A stretch of 64,000 bases of DNA from Cohnella zeiphila (GTDB lineage: Bacteria; Bacillota; Bacilli; Paenibacillales; Paenibacillaceae), in assembly GCF_014212055.1 (NCBI RefSeq), contig NZ_JACJVO010000052.1:1-64000 (forward strand). Direction: 5' to 3'. This document shows positions 43,934 to 53,386 of this stretch, one piece after another (within the stretch, counting starts at the first letter, position 1; every line of letters begins with the position of its first letter). The translations under genes and the position numbers were made by a program. The notes under the pieces were generated by a model. The model was not told the origin of the DNA, ran no database searches, and was given only the letters and a program-made list of their open reading frames with translations.

Positions 43934-44827
43934 GTGGCAACATCCAAAAACAAATGGGTTCCGTACCTGTTCCTGATCCCCGGCATCCTGTTGTTCCTGG
44001 GCGTTGGATTGTATTCCGTCGGATTCTCGATCGTGCTCAGCTTCTACAATTGGTCCGGCATCGACTTCTCGACGGCCCGGTTCGAAGGGCTGCGCAACTT
44101 CCGCCGTTTCCTGCTCGGCGACGATCCGATCGTCACCCAGAACTTCTATCACGCGGTGCTTCATAACGCCGAGATCGCGGTCGTTCAGATCGTCGTCGTC
44201 GTGCCGGTGGCGCTGGTGCTGGCGTTCGTCCTGCAGAACACGAAGCTGGCCTCGCTGTACCGGACGGTTTATTTTCTGCCGATGATCGTATCGGGCGTGG
44301 CGATGTTCTATGTGTGGAAAGGCTTGTTCGAACCGAGCGGCGCCTACAACTCCCTGTTCCACTGGCTCGGGCTCAACTTTTTGACCGTGCCGAACGGGAT
44401 GCTGGGAAGCTCCTCGACCTCGCTGATCGGGATCATCCTCACGTTCATCTGGGGCGGATTGCCGGGAACGCTCATCCTCTATTACGCAGGCTTGACCTCG
44501 ATCGACAGTTCCTTGTACGAAGCCGCAAGCGTGGACGGGGCGACGAAAGCGCAGCAGATTTGGAAGATCACTTGGCCCCTGGTGAAGCCGATCACCTTGA
44601 TCGCGGTCGTCCAGATGCTCAACGGCTCGTTCCAGGCGTTCGAGAACGTGTACATCATGACCGGAGGCGGTCCGGCCGGCAGCTCGGAAGTCATCGGCAC
44701 GCTCGTCTACCGCACGGCTTTCCTGAACAACGATTACGGCTTGGCCAGCGCCATCGGCTGGGTATCCTTCGCGATCACGGGAGCGCTCGCCATCTTCAGC
44801 TTCCGTTCGTTCAAGATCGATATTTAA
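43934..44827 (+). CDS. Sugar ABC transporter permease (MalF/UgpA type)
   Basis: The 297-residue protein has six membrane spans and the binding-protein-dependent permease EAA loop (LYEAASVDGATKAQQIWKITWPLVKP). The N-terminus is YLFLIPGILLFLGVGLYSVGFSIVLSF. A GTG start at 43934 is preceded by GGAAGGTGAAG. It works with the permease at 44838 and the lipoprotein at 42389. Confidence 0.92.
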   Translation: MATSKNKWVPYLFLIPGILLFLGVGLYSVGFSIVLSFYNWSGIDFSTARFEGLRNFRRFLLGDDPIVTQNFYHAVLHNAEIAVVQIVVVVPVALVLAFVLQNTKLASLYRTVYFLPMIVSGVAMFYVWKGLFEPSGAYNSLFHWLGLNFLTVPNGMLGSSSTSLIGIILTFIWGGLPGTLILYYAGLTSIDSSLYEAASVDGATKAQQIWKITWPLVKPITLIAVVQMLNGSFQAFENVYIMTGGGPAGSSEVIGTLVYRTAFLNNDYGLASAIGWVSFAITGALAIFSFRSFKIDI

Positions 44828-44837
44828 GGAGGCTCCC

Positions 44838-45659
44838 ATGATCAAGCCCGTTAAGCACGTCATTCTTGCCGTATATGCCGTCATATGCCTGTATCCGTTC
44901 CTGTGGATGATCGGGACCGCTCTCAAAACTTCGCAGGATGCGCTGGCCAACCCGCAATCCCCCCTGCCCAAGGGTGGATCGCTCCATTGGTCCGTGTTCG
45001 GCGACGTGTGGAACAAGCTGAATTTTTACCGCTTCTTCCTCAACAGCGCCGCGGTCAGCCTCTTCGTTATTTTCGGCGTTATCCTGATCTATACCTTGAT
45101 GGCGTTCTCGTTCGCGAAGTTCCGTTTCCGGGGCAAAAAGGCGATCTACTACACGTTCATCGCGCTGCTGCTCGTGCCGGGCGTGACGACGCTGATTCCG
45201 CTCTACATCAACATGACGAACCTGGGGCTCGACAACACGTACGTCGGGATCATTCTGCCGATGATCAACGGCGCCGCTCCGTTCTCGATCTTCCTGTTTA
45301 CGAGCTATTTTCGCACCATTCCGCACGAGCTTTACGAGAGCGCCGTTCTGGACGGCTGCGGCAACTTCAAAATTTATTACCGCATCTTCCTGCCGCTGGC
45401 GCTTCCCGCGCTCGGCACGATCGCCATCCTGAACCTGATCGGCAGTTGGAACAACGTGCTGTGGCCGATGATCATCGTGAACGACCAGCACATGTTTACT
45501 CTGCCGATGGGGCTGATGTACCTCGATTCCTCTTCCTTCAAGAAGTGGAACGAACTGATGGCGGGGGCGCTCATCACGATCGTTCCGATCCTGGCGACGT
45601 TCCCTTTTATGCAGAAAACTTACGTCAAAGGCATGACCGTCGGTTCCGTCAAAATGTAA
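44838..45659 (+). CDS. Sugar ABC transporter permease (MalG/UgpE type)
   Basis: The 273-residue protein has six spans, an early ICLYPFLWMIGTALKTSQDA and the EAA loop HELYESAVLDGCGNFKIYYRIFLPLALPALGT. AAGGAGG precedes the ATG, and it starts 10 bp after the first permease. It is the second half of the translocation pore. Confidence 0.92.
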   Translation: MIKPVKHVILAVYAVICLYPFLWMIGTALKTSQDALANPQSPLPKGGSLHWSVFGDVWNKLNFYRFFLNSAAVSLFVIFGVILIYTLMAFSFAKFRFRGKKAIYYTFIALLLVPGVTTLIPLYINMTNLGLDNTYVGIILPMINGAAPFSIFLFTSYFRTIPHELYESAVLDGCGNFKIYYRIFLPLALPALGTIAILNLIGSWNNVLWPMIIVNDQHMFTLPMGLMYLDSSSFKKWNELMAGALITIVPILATFPFMQKTYVKGMTVGSVKM

Positions 45660-45714
45660 CGGCCGGGCTCGCGCCCGTAAATTATGATGATCATGGGATA
45701 GGAATGGAGATCAG

Positions 45715-48471
45715 ATGACAACAAAGACCGCGCACGTCATTGCGCACTCCCACTGGGACAGAGAATGGTACACATCGTTTGAAAGGCATCGTCTGAAGCT
45801 GGTTCGGCTGATGGAAGACCTCATCGAGACGTTCGAGCGCGATCCCGAGTTTGCGAGCTTTCATCTGGACGGACAATATATCGTGCTGGAAGATTATTTG
45901 GCGGTGATGCCGCATCGCGAGGAGCGGATCCGCCGGCTGGTCGGGGAGGGCAAGCTGGTCGTCGGTCCCTGGTATATCCTCCAGGACGAATTCCTGGTCA
46001 GCAGCGAGGCGAACGCGCGCAACCTGCTCATCGGCATCAATGCGTCGAAGCGAATGGGCGGCTATGCCCCCATCGGCTACTTTCCCGATTCGTTCGGGAA
46101 CATCGGGCAAGCTCCGCAGCTCATCCGGCAGGCCGGGATCGACGTCGCCGTCTATGGCCGCGGGGTCAAGCCGGTCGGCTTCAACAACGAGATTCAGGAA
46201 GGCAACGCGCATACGTCGAAATTTTCCGAGATGTATTGGACTTCGCCGGACGGAAGCAAGGTTCTGGCCGTGCTGTTCGCCAACTGGTACAACAACGGCG
46301 CGGAGATTCCTGCCGATCCGGAGCAGGCGCAAGCGTATTGGCGGGAGAAGCTGGCCGCCGCGGAGCGGTTCGCTTCGACCCCGGAGCTGCTGTTCATGAA
46401 CGGGTGCGACCATCAGCCGCTGCAGAAAGACTTGTCGCAGGCGCTTCGGACCGCCGGGAAGCTGATGCCGGACGTTCGGTTCCGCCATTCCAGCTTCCCG
46501 GAATATATCGAAGCGCTGCGCAAGCACGGACCGGATCGGCTCGACGAGGTAAAGGGCGAGCTGCGAAGCCAGTGGACGGACGGCTGGATGACGCTCGTTA
46601 ACACGGCTTCGGCGCGCGTCTATCTGAAGCAGGCGAACGTCGCGGCCCAGACGCTGCTCGAGAAAGCGGCCGAGCCGCTGGCGTCGATGGCATTCGCGGC
46701 AGGTTCATCTTATCCGCGCCATGAGCTGCTTCACGCTTGGAAGACGCTGCTGCAGAACCATCCGCACGATAGCATCTGCGGCTGCAGCGTCGACGAAGTG
46801 CACCGCGAGATGATGACCCGGTTCGCCAAGTCGCAGGAAACGGCTCAGGCGATCGCCGAACAGAGCGCGGAAGCGCTCGCCTCTCGCGTCGACACCTCCG
46901 GCTTCGGCGCCGGAGCGCGCCCGTTCGTCGTGTTCAACACGAGCGGTCATCCGCGAAGCGGCGTCGTGAAGGCGGTGGTCGACGTCGAGCGGCTGTATTT
47001 CGCGCCGGGCAAGGAGCCGCACGAGCTGTACCGGGAACTCGCCGCTTCCGCGAAGCCCGAGACGTTCGCCGTCGTCGACAGCGAAGGCCGTTCCGTCCTC
47101 GCTTCGGTTCGTCCGCTTCCGATCGGCTTCGGCTACGATCTGCCCGACGACAAGTTCCGGCAGCCTTACTGGGCTCGCCAAGTCGAAGTCGAGCTGTACG
47201 CGGAACGCGTTCCCGGGCTCGGCTATCGATCCTATGCGCTCGTCTCCGACCGACAGGGCGAAGGAGCCGGCGGCAAGGGCGGGGACGGCTTTGGGGAAGA
47301 GAACGGGAATCCGTTGTCTCCGGAGGATCGGGTGCTGGAGAACGAACTTGTGCGGGTCGAGATTTCCGAGGACGGCACGTTCTCGCTGCTCGACAAGAAG
47401 AGCGGCAGGCGCTTGGACGGGCTCGGCGTCTACGAGGACACCGGCGATATCGGCAACGAGTATATGTACAAGCAGCCGGATGGGGAAGAGCCGATCACGA
47501 CCCGCGGGCTTCCGGCGGACGTTGCATTGGTCGACTGTTCGCCGCTGCAAGCCGTCTATCGGATCGAGCACGGCCTCAAGCTTCCGCTCGGAGCGGACGA
47601 GACGCTTGAGGAAGAGGTTCGTTCGATGGTGCCGTTCCGTTACCGCAAGGCGCAGCGGGTGAAGGAGACGGCGGAGGTGAAGGTGGTTACGGAGCTTACG
47701 CTGGAGAAAGGCGCCCGTTCGATCGGCATCGCCGTCACGATCGACAATACGGTGAAGGATCATCGCATCCGGATGTTGTTCCCGACCGGCCTGGCGGCGG
47801 AGACGGTCACGGCCGATTCGATCTACGAACTGGCGAAGCGCCCGATCCGGCCGGAGGCGGAATGGCGGAATCCGAGCCGCACGCAGCACCAGAACGCATT
47901 CGTCAGCATTGACGACGGCGCCTTCGGCCTGACGGTAGCGAACGTCGGCTTGAACGAGTACGAAGCGCTCGAGCCGGACGGGACGCTTGCCGTGACGCTG
48001 CTGCGCGGCGTGCGCGAGCTCGGCGACTGGGGCGTGTTCCCGACGCCGGAAGCGCAGTGCCTGGGCAAGATGACGCTGCGGCTCAAGCTGATCGCGCACG
48101 ACGGCGACGTGGCGGAGTCCGGCGCTTATGTCGAAGCGTACCAATTCCCGGTCCCGTGGACGGTTCGCCAGACGGGCGTTCATCCCGGCAGCCTGCCGGC
48201 CGATCACGAGATCGTCCGCTGGCAGGGGGAACGGCTGGCGTTCAGCGCCTTGAAGGTCGGCGAGGAGAACGACGATCTGTTCCTGCGCCTGTTCAACGTC
48301 TCGACTGCCGCCGCTTCGCTGGAAGTGCAGCCAAGCTTCGGGGCGGCGGAAGCCTACGAGAGCACCATTATCGAGACGCCGGGCCCCGTTTTGCCGCTCG
48401 GGGGGAACGGCACGTACCGCCTTCCGGTGGGGCCGGCGAAGATCGTCACGGTCGGCATCAAACGGTCCTGA
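45715..48471 (+). CDS. Alpha-mannosidase, glycoside hydrolase family 38
   Basis: The 918-residue protein opens with HVIAHSHWDREWYTSFE, the GH38 zinc-binding motif (His11/His13 and Asp15). YFPDSFGNIGQAPQLI contains the catalytic nucleophile Asp125. HDSICGCSVDEVHREM provides a further conserved zinc-site His, and a long beta-sandwich C-terminus follows. There is no signal peptide, so it cleaves alpha-mannosides after import. It is the last gene of the sugar ABC operon. MngB-like hydrolysis of mannosyl-glycerate or mannooligosaccharides is plausible. Confidence 0.92.
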   Translation: MTTKTAHVIAHSHWDREWYTSFERHRLKLVRLMEDLIETFERDPEFASFHLDGQYIVLEDYLAVMPHREERIRRLVGEGKLVVGPWYILQDEFLVSSEANARNLLIGINASKRMGGYAPIGYFPDSFGNIGQAPQLIRQAGIDVAVYGRGVKPVGFNNEIQEGNAHTSKFSEMYWTSPDGSKVLAVLFANWYNNGAEIPADPEQAQAYWREKLAAAERFASTPELLFMNGCDHQPLQKDLSQALRTAGKLMPDVRFRHSSFPEYIEALRKHGPDRLDEVKGELRSQWTDGWMTLVNTASARVYLKQANVAAQTLLEKAAEPLASMAFAAGSSYPRHELLHAWKTLLQNHPHDSICGCSVDEVHREMMTRFAKSQETAQAIAEQSAEALASRVDTSGFGAGARPFVVFNTSGHPRSGVVKAVVDVERLYFAPGKEPHELYRELAASAKPETFAVVDSEGRSVLASVRPLPIGFGYDLPDDKFRQPYWARQVEVELYAERVPGLGYRSYALVSDRQGEGAGGKGGDGFGEENGNPLSPEDRVLENELVRVEISEDGTFSLLDKKSGRRLDGLGVYEDTGDIGNEYMYKQPDGEEPITTRGLPADVALVDCSPLQAVYRIEHGLKLPLGADETLEEEVRSMVPFRYRKAQRVKETAEVKVVTELTLEKGARSIGIAVTIDNTVKDHRIRMLFPTGLAAETVTADSIYELAKRPIRPEAEWRNPSRTQHQNAFVSIDDGAFGLTVANVGLNEYEALEPDGTLAVTLLRGVRELGDWGVFPTPEAQCLGKMTLRLKLIAHDGDVAESGAYVEAYQFPVPWTVRQTGVHPGSLPADHEIVRWQGERLAFSALKVGEENDDLFLRLFNVSTAAASLEVQPSFGAAEAYESTIIETPGPVLPLGGNGTYRLPVGPAKIVTVGIKRS

Positions 48472-48479
48472 AGCGCCCG

Positions 48480-48860
48480 TTAACGGAAATCGATCCCGAC
48501 CCGCTCCGCCTTCGGAAGCTTGGCCCGCACGAGCTGGTACGAGTCCCGAAGCATCTGCTCGATGACGTCGTTCGGCACGCTTCCGTTCAGAATGACGGTG
48601 TTCCAGTGCTTCTTGTTCATGTGGTACCCGGGAAGCACGGAGCCGGGATACGTCTCCCGCAGCAGCCAGGCTTCCTCCGGCGGCGTCTTCAGGTTCACGC
48701 TTTCCTTCCCGTCCGACCGGCCCAGCAGCGCGAACAATCGGCTGCCGACGAACAGTACCGGCATCGCCGGGTCGAACGGGTATTTCAGGCTTGTCCCGGG
48801 CAGGCCCAGACCGAGCTCGATCAATTGCTTATGGTTCATCCGACGACTCCTCGCTTTCAT
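48480..48860 (-). CDS. MmcQ/YjbR-family protein
   Basis: The 126-residue protein has the YjbR fold pattern: LPGTSLKYPFDPAMPVLFVGSRLFALLGRSDG, then ESVNLKTPPEEAWLLRETYPGSVLPGYHMNKKHWNTVILNGSVPNDVIEQMLRDSYQLV. The family is annotated as DNA-binding-like, but its cellular role is unknown. It is convergent with the mannosidase gene (8-bp gap). Confidence 0.82.
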   Translation of the reverse strand: MKARSRRMNHKQLIELGLGLPGTSLKYPFDPAMPVLFVGSRLFALLGRSDGKESVNLKTPPEEAWLLRETYPGSVLPGYHMNKKHWNTVILNGSVPNDVIEQMLRDSYQLVRAKLPKAERVGIDFR

Positions 48861-48936
48861 CGCCTTGTCCGGCGTTGCATGGGTTCATCATAGCAGAAGC
48901 CGGGCGCGGGACAAACAATTTTTTGCCAGCGACGCA

Positions 48937-48965
48937 TTGACATCCCCATTGGAGCGCAGTATAAT
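48937..48965 (+). promoter_or_regulatory. Sigma-A promoter of the leuA T-box transcript
   Basis: TTGACA (48937-48942) and a perfect TATAAT (48960-48965) have a 17-bp spacer, placing transcription start near 48972, just upstream of the T-box stem I. Confidence 0.88.
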
Positions 48966-48984
48966 GACCAACAACCAAATAACC

Positions 48985-49235
48985 AAATGTAGTGATTAGA
49001 AATAGTAGGAACAAAGGGACCTTTCAGAGAGCCGTTGGGTGGTGCGAAACGGCAGCGTCGCTCGTTCCGAACTCGTCTATGAACAGCTGCCCGACAAGGT
49101 AGGGTAAGACGGAATTCCACCGTTACAGGGATAGATGGTGATGGCCATCGAAATGAGCTCATTCCCTATGGAATGAATTAGAGTGGTACCGCGGGTTCAA
49201 CCTCGTCTCTATTGCAGAGACGGGGTTTTTTTGTT
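48985..49235 (+). ncRNA. T-box leader, leucine-type, upstream of leuA
   Basis: The leader has the stem I elements AGAGAGCC and GGTGGTGCGAAAC (AG-bulge/apical region). A GAACTC segment places CTC (Leu) as the probable specifier codon. The invariant T-box GAGTGGTACCGCGGGT lies at 49181-49196. A rho-independent terminator follows (CCTCGTCTCT/AGAGACGGGG then seven or more T, 49201-49232). Uncharged tRNA-Leu would bind the specifier and T-box and prevent termination. The start codon of leuA is about 80 bp downstream. The specifier assignment is the least certain part. Confidence 0.9.
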
Positions 49236-49312
49236 GGCTGAAGTCCGGGTTCGGCCAACCCCGCTTCACATACATGGCAATTCCAATCCACCATTCCGGG
49301 AGGAGAACGACC

Positions 49313-50851
49313 ATGGCGGACAGCCGCAAAATCATCGTGCTCGACACGACGCTGCGCGACGGCGAACAAGTGCCGGGCGCCAAGTTGAACGTTCATCAGA
49401 AGTTGGAGGTCGCTCAGCAGCTGAAGCGGCTTAACGTAGATATCATCGAAGCGGGCTTCTCGGCTTCGTCGGCGGGAGATTTCCAGGCGGTCCGGCAGAT
49501 CGCCCGCACGGTAGGCGACAGCGTGACGATTACGGCGCTTGCCCGCGCGGTGAAAAGCGACATCGAGGCGGTGTACGAGAGCATCAAGGACGCGCAGGAT
49601 CCGCTCATCCATATCGTGCTGGGAACGTCCAACATCCATGTGGAGAAAAAGTTCAGCCGTTCCAAGGAAGCCGTGCTGCAGATGGGAGTCGACGCCGTCC
49701 GTTACGCCAAAACGCTGCTGCCGAACGTCCAATATTCCACCGAGGACGCCTCGCGCTCCGACTTCGAATATTTGTGGCAGACGGTCGAAGCGGTCGTCAA
49801 GGCCGGAGCGACGATGATCAACATTCCCGACACGGTCGGCTTCGCCGTGCCCGAGGAGTTCGGCGAGCTCATCCGGCGCATCAACGACCGCCTCAAAAAC
49901 CTGAACGACCAGGTCGTCCTCAGCGTTCACTGCCACAACGATCTCGGCCTGGCGACCGCCAACACGCTCGCCGCCGTCCGTAACGGAGCCGACAAGGTCG
50001 AGTGCACGATCAACGGCTTGGGCGAGCGGGCCGGCAACGCCTCGCTGGAGGAAGTCGTCATGGCGCTTAAAGTACGGGAGGCGCATTTCGGCTGCCATAC
50101 CGGCATCAACACGAAGGAGCTGCACAAGACTTCCCGCCTGGTCAGCCTGCTGACCGGCCTGGACGTGCAGGTGAACAAGGCGATCACGGGCGAGAACGCC
50201 TTCGCCCATTCGTCGGGCATTCACCAGGACGGCTTGCTCAAGGATAAGCAAGTGTACGAGATCATGTCGCCGGAAGATGTGGGCGCGGAGAGCATGGAGC
50301 TGATCCTGACCGCCCGCTCGGGCCGCCATGCCTTCAAGAACGCCGTGGAGAAGATGGGCTTCGAGGCGGGGGACGCCGAAGACTTCGAGCGGCTGTTCCA
50401 GAAGTTCCTCGCGCTGGCCGACGCGAAAAAGGAAGTGTACGACCACGACGTGTTCTATCTGGCGACGAGCCACCGGACGAACGAGCGGGCCGGCACGGAG
50501 CTGTTCGAGCTGGACTCGTTCCAGGTGGTCAGCAGCGACGAGCACCCGACCGCTTCGGTTCGCCTGAAAAAAGGCTCCGAGATCGTGAAGGGAAGCTCGA
50601 TCGGAGACGGTCCGATCGATGCGCTGTACGGCGCCATCAAGGCGCTGGCGGGCTTGGATGTCGAGCTCAAGGACTACAAGATCAACAGCCTGTCGCGGGG
50701 CAAGGAAGCGGTCGGCCGGGTGAACATCCGTCTCGAATGCCAAGGCAAGCCATATTCCGGCCGGGCGATGGATACCGATATCATCAAGGCCAGCGCGCTC
50801 GCTTTCCTGAACGGCATCAACGCGGCGCTGCTGGATACGGCGAACGGTTAA
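49313..50851 (+). CDS. leuA: 2-Isopropylmalate synthase
   Basis: The 512-residue protein starts IIVLDTTLRDGEQVPGAKLN with the DRE-TIM signature, then VIEAGF-like IIEAGFSASSAGDF and the metal-binding HxH in VLSVHCHNDLGLATANT. GERAGNASLEEVVMAL and a C-terminal LeuA allosteric domain (from about residue 370) follow. It condenses acetyl-CoA with 2-oxoisovalerate, the first step of leucine synthesis. ATG at 49313 has a GGGAGGAG site. T-box control by tRNA-Leu agrees with this function. No other leu gene is in the window. Confidence 0.94.
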   Translation: MADSRKIIVLDTTLRDGEQVPGAKLNVHQKLEVAQQLKRLNVDIIEAGFSASSAGDFQAVRQIARTVGDSVTITALARAVKSDIEAVYESIKDAQDPLIHIVLGTSNIHVEKKFSRSKEAVLQMGVDAVRYAKTLLPNVQYSTEDASRSDFEYLWQTVEAVVKAGATMINIPDTVGFAVPEEFGELIRRINDRLKNLNDQVVLSVHCHNDLGLATANTLAAVRNGADKVECTINGLGERAGNASLEEVVMALKVREAHFGCHTGINTKELHKTSRLVSLLTGLDVQVNKAITGENAFAHSSGIHQDGLLKDKQVYEIMSPEDVGAESMELILTARSGRHAFKNAVEKMGFEAGDAEDFERLFQKFLALADAKKEVYDHDVFYLATSHRTNERAGTELFELDSFQVVSSDEHPTASVRLKKGSEIVKGSSIGDGPIDALYGAIKALAGLDVELKDYKINSLSRGKEAVGRVNIRLECQGKPYSGRAMDTDIIKASALAFLNGINAALLDTANG

Positions 50852-50888
50852 CCGAGCCGCGGATGGCAGGGAGGAAAGGAGAAGGATC

Positions 50889-51377
50889 ATGAACGGATCG
50901 TCCGCATTGAAAGAAAGTGCGCAGCGCGTGCAAAGTTTGCTCAAGGAATGGGGCTACCCGAATCAGGTCGCGGAGCTGCCGGACAGCGCGAGAACGGCCC
51001 AGGAGGCCGCAGATGCGATCGGCTGCGAAGTCGCCCAGATCGCGAAATCGATTATCTTCCGTCTCCGCCACTCGGGAGAGCCGCTGTTGGTCGTCGCCAG
51101 CGGCGTCAACCGCATCGACGAGAAAGCCGTCTCCGCTTTGGTGGGCGACAAGCTGGCGAAAGCGGACGCGGACTTTGTGCGGGAACGGACCGGCTTCGTC
51201 ATCGGAGGAGTGCCGCCCATCGGGCACGCTTCGCCGATCCGAACGGTCCTCGACGAGGACCTGTTCCGGTATGGAACCGTCTGGGCGGCGGCCGGGCATC
51301 CCAAAGCGGTGTTCGAGCTGACGCCCGCCCAGCTTGCGGAGATGACTCAGGGACAGGTGGCGCCCGTCAAGGCCTAG
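50889..51377 (+). CDS. YbaK/EbsC-family aminoacyl-tRNA deacylase-like protein
   Basis: The 162-residue protein has the YbaK/ProX fold: TAQEAADAIGCEVAQIAKSIIFR, VGGVPPIGH-like VIGGVPPIGHASPIRTVLDEDLF, and VWAAAGHPKAVFELTPAQLAEMTQG. Family members hydrolyse misacylated tRNA (Cys-tRNA-Pro or Ala-tRNA-Pro). The exact substrate is not predictable. AAAGGAGAAGG precedes the ATG, and the gene lies 37 bp after leuA. Confidence 0.85.
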   Translation: MNGSSALKESAQRVQSLLKEWGYPNQVAELPDSARTAQEAADAIGCEVAQIAKSIIFRLRHSGEPLLVVASGVNRIDEKAVSALVGDKLAKADADFVRERTGFVIGGVPPIGHASPIRTVLDEDLFRYGTVWAAAGHPKAVFELTPAQLAEMTQGQVAPVKA

Positions 51378-51464
51378 CCGCCGTCTTCCGGCGCGCATAG
51401 CGCATCGGAGCCCGGGACAATCTATCCTTTGGCAAAACAAACCTGTCAAGGAGGTAATCGTCCC

Positions 51465-51908
51465 ATGGCTTTGGTTCCCTACGAACCGTTCCGCCACCTG
51501 AATCATATGCGCCGGGAGATGGACCAGTTCTTCAACCGCGATTTTCCGTTCTGGAGCAATGACTGGCCCCAGTCGTTCGGCCACCTCTCCATCGACGTTC
51601 ACGAGACCGATCGAGAGGTGATCGCCACCTGCAACATTCCGGGCCTGGAGAAGAAAGAAGACGTGGACATCGACATCGAGCGCCAGATGCTGAAGATCAG
51701 CGGCACGCTAAACCGGACGCACGAAGTGAAGGAAGAGCAGATGCATCGCCAGGAGCGGTTCCACGGGCGGTTTCAGCGCTCGATCAGCCTGCCGGCGCCC
51801 GTCTCTTCCGAGGGCGTCACCGCCTCTTACAAGAACGGCGTGCTCGAAATCCGGATGCCGAAGGCAAACGGGGACTCGAGGCGCAAGATCGACGTCCAGT
51901 TTCACTGA
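51465..51908 (+). CDS. Hsp20/alpha-crystallin small heat-shock protein
   Basis: The 147-residue chaperone has an N-terminal aromatic arm (FRHLNHMRREMDQFFNRDFPFWSNDW) and an alpha-crystallin domain (about residues 40-140, with IDVHETDREVIATCNIPGLEKKEDVDIDIE and GRFQRSISLPAPV, and the C-terminal GVLEIRMPK). The ATG at 51465 has a perfect AAGGAGGTAATC site. It holds unfolded proteins during stress. No CIRCE or CtsR box is visible upstream. Confidence 0.92.
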   Translation: MALVPYEPFRHLNHMRREMDQFFNRDFPFWSNDWPQSFGHLSIDVHETDREVIATCNIPGLEKKEDVDIDIERQMLKISGTLNRTHEVKEEQMHRQERFHGRFQRSISLPAPVSSEGVTASYKNGVLEIRMPKANGDSRRKIDVQFH

Positions 51909-51940
51909 CGTAGTCTGCGCCGGCGCCCCGCCGAACCTCG

Positions 51941-51980
51941 ACAAGCCCCCACGCGCAGCAATGCGGCGGCGGGGGCTTGT
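51941..51980. terminator. Inverted repeat after hsp20
   Basis: ACAAGCCCCC and GGGGGCTTGT form a 10-bp stem 33 bp past the stop. The T-run is poor (TTGCCGTTAT), so termination is only probable. Confidence 0.5.
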
Positions 51981-52126
51981 TGCCGTTATCGACGAAACTT
52001 CGTTTATTTACTAACATTCAGGTCACTAGATAAACAATTTTTCATTTCTTCTATTCTTGCCCATCCTTTTCTATAATGGAAGTGTTGTCGCTAAGCATTC
52101 CCATCGATAAGGAGGGTATCAACATT

Positions 52127-53107
52127 ATGGAATACCGGTACTTGGGAAAAAGCGGGCTGAAGGTAAGCAGGCTCTGTCTGGGCACGATGAATTTCGGCAC
52201 GGAGACGGAGGAGAAGGACGCGTTCCGGATCATGGACGCGGCTCTGGATGCGGGCGTCACTTTCTTTGATACGGCGAACGTTTATGGCGGCCCGAACGCG
52301 GGCCTTACGGAAGAGATTATCGGCCGCTGGTTCGCGCAAGGCGGCGGGCGGCGCGAGAAAGTCGTGCTGGCCACGAAAGTATACGGGGATATGCGGGACG
52401 AATCGGATGGACCGAACGCCGCGCGCGGCTTGTCCGCCTACAAGATTCGCCGTCACCTTGACGCTTCGCTCAAGAGGCTGCAGACGGATCATATCGAGCT
52501 GTACCAGATGCACCATGTCGACCGCAACGTGTCTTGGGACGAGCTGTGGGGCGCTTTTCAAGTGGCGGTGAACCAGGGCAAGATCGGCTATGTCGGCGCC
52601 AGCAACTTCGCCGGCCGAGACCTGGTCAAGGCACAGTATGAAGCGAAGGCGCACGGCATGCTCGGCCTCGTGTCCGAACAGCACAAGTATAGCCTGCTAT
52701 GCCGTCTGCCGGAGCTGGAAGTGCTGCCGGCCGCGGAAGAGCACGGCATAGGCGTGATCGCATGGAGCCCGCTGGACGGCGGCCTGCTCAGCGGCCACGC
52801 GCTGCGCCCGGAAGCGGGCTCGCGCCGCGCCGCGCGGAACCCGGAACGGGTGGAACGGCATCGCAAGCAGCTGGAAGCGTTCGAAGGGCTGTGCAAGGAG
52901 CTTGGGGAATCCGAGGCCAACGTGGCGCTCGCCTGGACGCTGGCGCATCCCGCGATGACCGCTCCGATTATCGGGCCGCGCACGCTGGAGCAGTTCGAGA
53001 ACAGCCTGCGCGTCGTCGACATCAAGCTCGACGAGCCGACCTTGCAGCGGCTCGACGAGATTTTCCCCGGACCCGGCGGAGACGCGCCTCGCGCTTACGC
53101 GTGGTAA
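52127..53107 (+). CDS. Aldo/keto reductase
   Basis: The 326-residue (alpha/beta)8 oxidoreductase has the catalytic Asp and Tyr in GVTFFDTANVYGG, the Lys in VLATKVYGDM and the His in LYQMHHVDR. The C-terminal NADPH site is in APIIGPRTLEQFENS. The start at 52127 follows AAGGAGGGTATC. It belongs to the AKR11/Gfo-like voltage-gated-channel-beta branch. The substrate is unknown. Confidence 0.9.
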   Translation: MEYRYLGKSGLKVSRLCLGTMNFGTETEEKDAFRIMDAALDAGVTFFDTANVYGGPNAGLTEEIIGRWFAQGGGRREKVVLATKVYGDMRDESDGPNAARGLSAYKIRRHLDASLKRLQTDHIELYQMHHVDRNVSWDELWGAFQVAVNQGKIGYVGASNFAGRDLVKAQYEAKAHGMLGLVSEQHKYSLLCRLPELEVLPAAEEHGIGVIAWSPLDGGLLSGHALRPEAGSRRAARNPERVERHRKQLEAFEGLCKELGESEANVALAWTLAHPAMTAPIIGPRTLEQFENSLRVVDIKLDEPTLQRLDEIFPGPGGDAPRAYAW

Positions 53108-53131
53108 TCTGCGCTCCGCACGGAACGAATT

Positions 53132-53174
53132 CGCTCGGGAGTCCGTCTTCGGACGGCTCCCGGGCGTTTTTTTT
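53132..53174 (+). terminator. Rho-independent terminator of the aldo/keto reductase gene
   Basis: GGGAGTCCGTC pairs with GACGGCTCCC around a short TTCG-type loop. It is followed by GGGCG and eight T. Confidence 0.85.
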
Positions 53175-53386
53175 CTACGGCGGCATAATTAACGAACATG
53201 ATTCATGTCCATGGTTTTGTCAATGCCCAATAACGGCACAGCGTGCCGCTAAGCCCCTCGGGCTACCGACCGCCGGAGACGATTACGGCACAAAGTTCCG
53301 TATGCCATTTGGATGGGGCATGCATGCCCCAAAAGCTTTGTTTGTTAATTGTGCTGTTGGAGGCATCATTGACTAACAAAGTTTTC

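Noticed and set aside
42653..45016. 787-codon minus-strand open frame over the sugar ABC genes
   Set aside because: The sense strand encodes clear ABC proteins; the antisense product is Arg/Asp/His-rich with no family.
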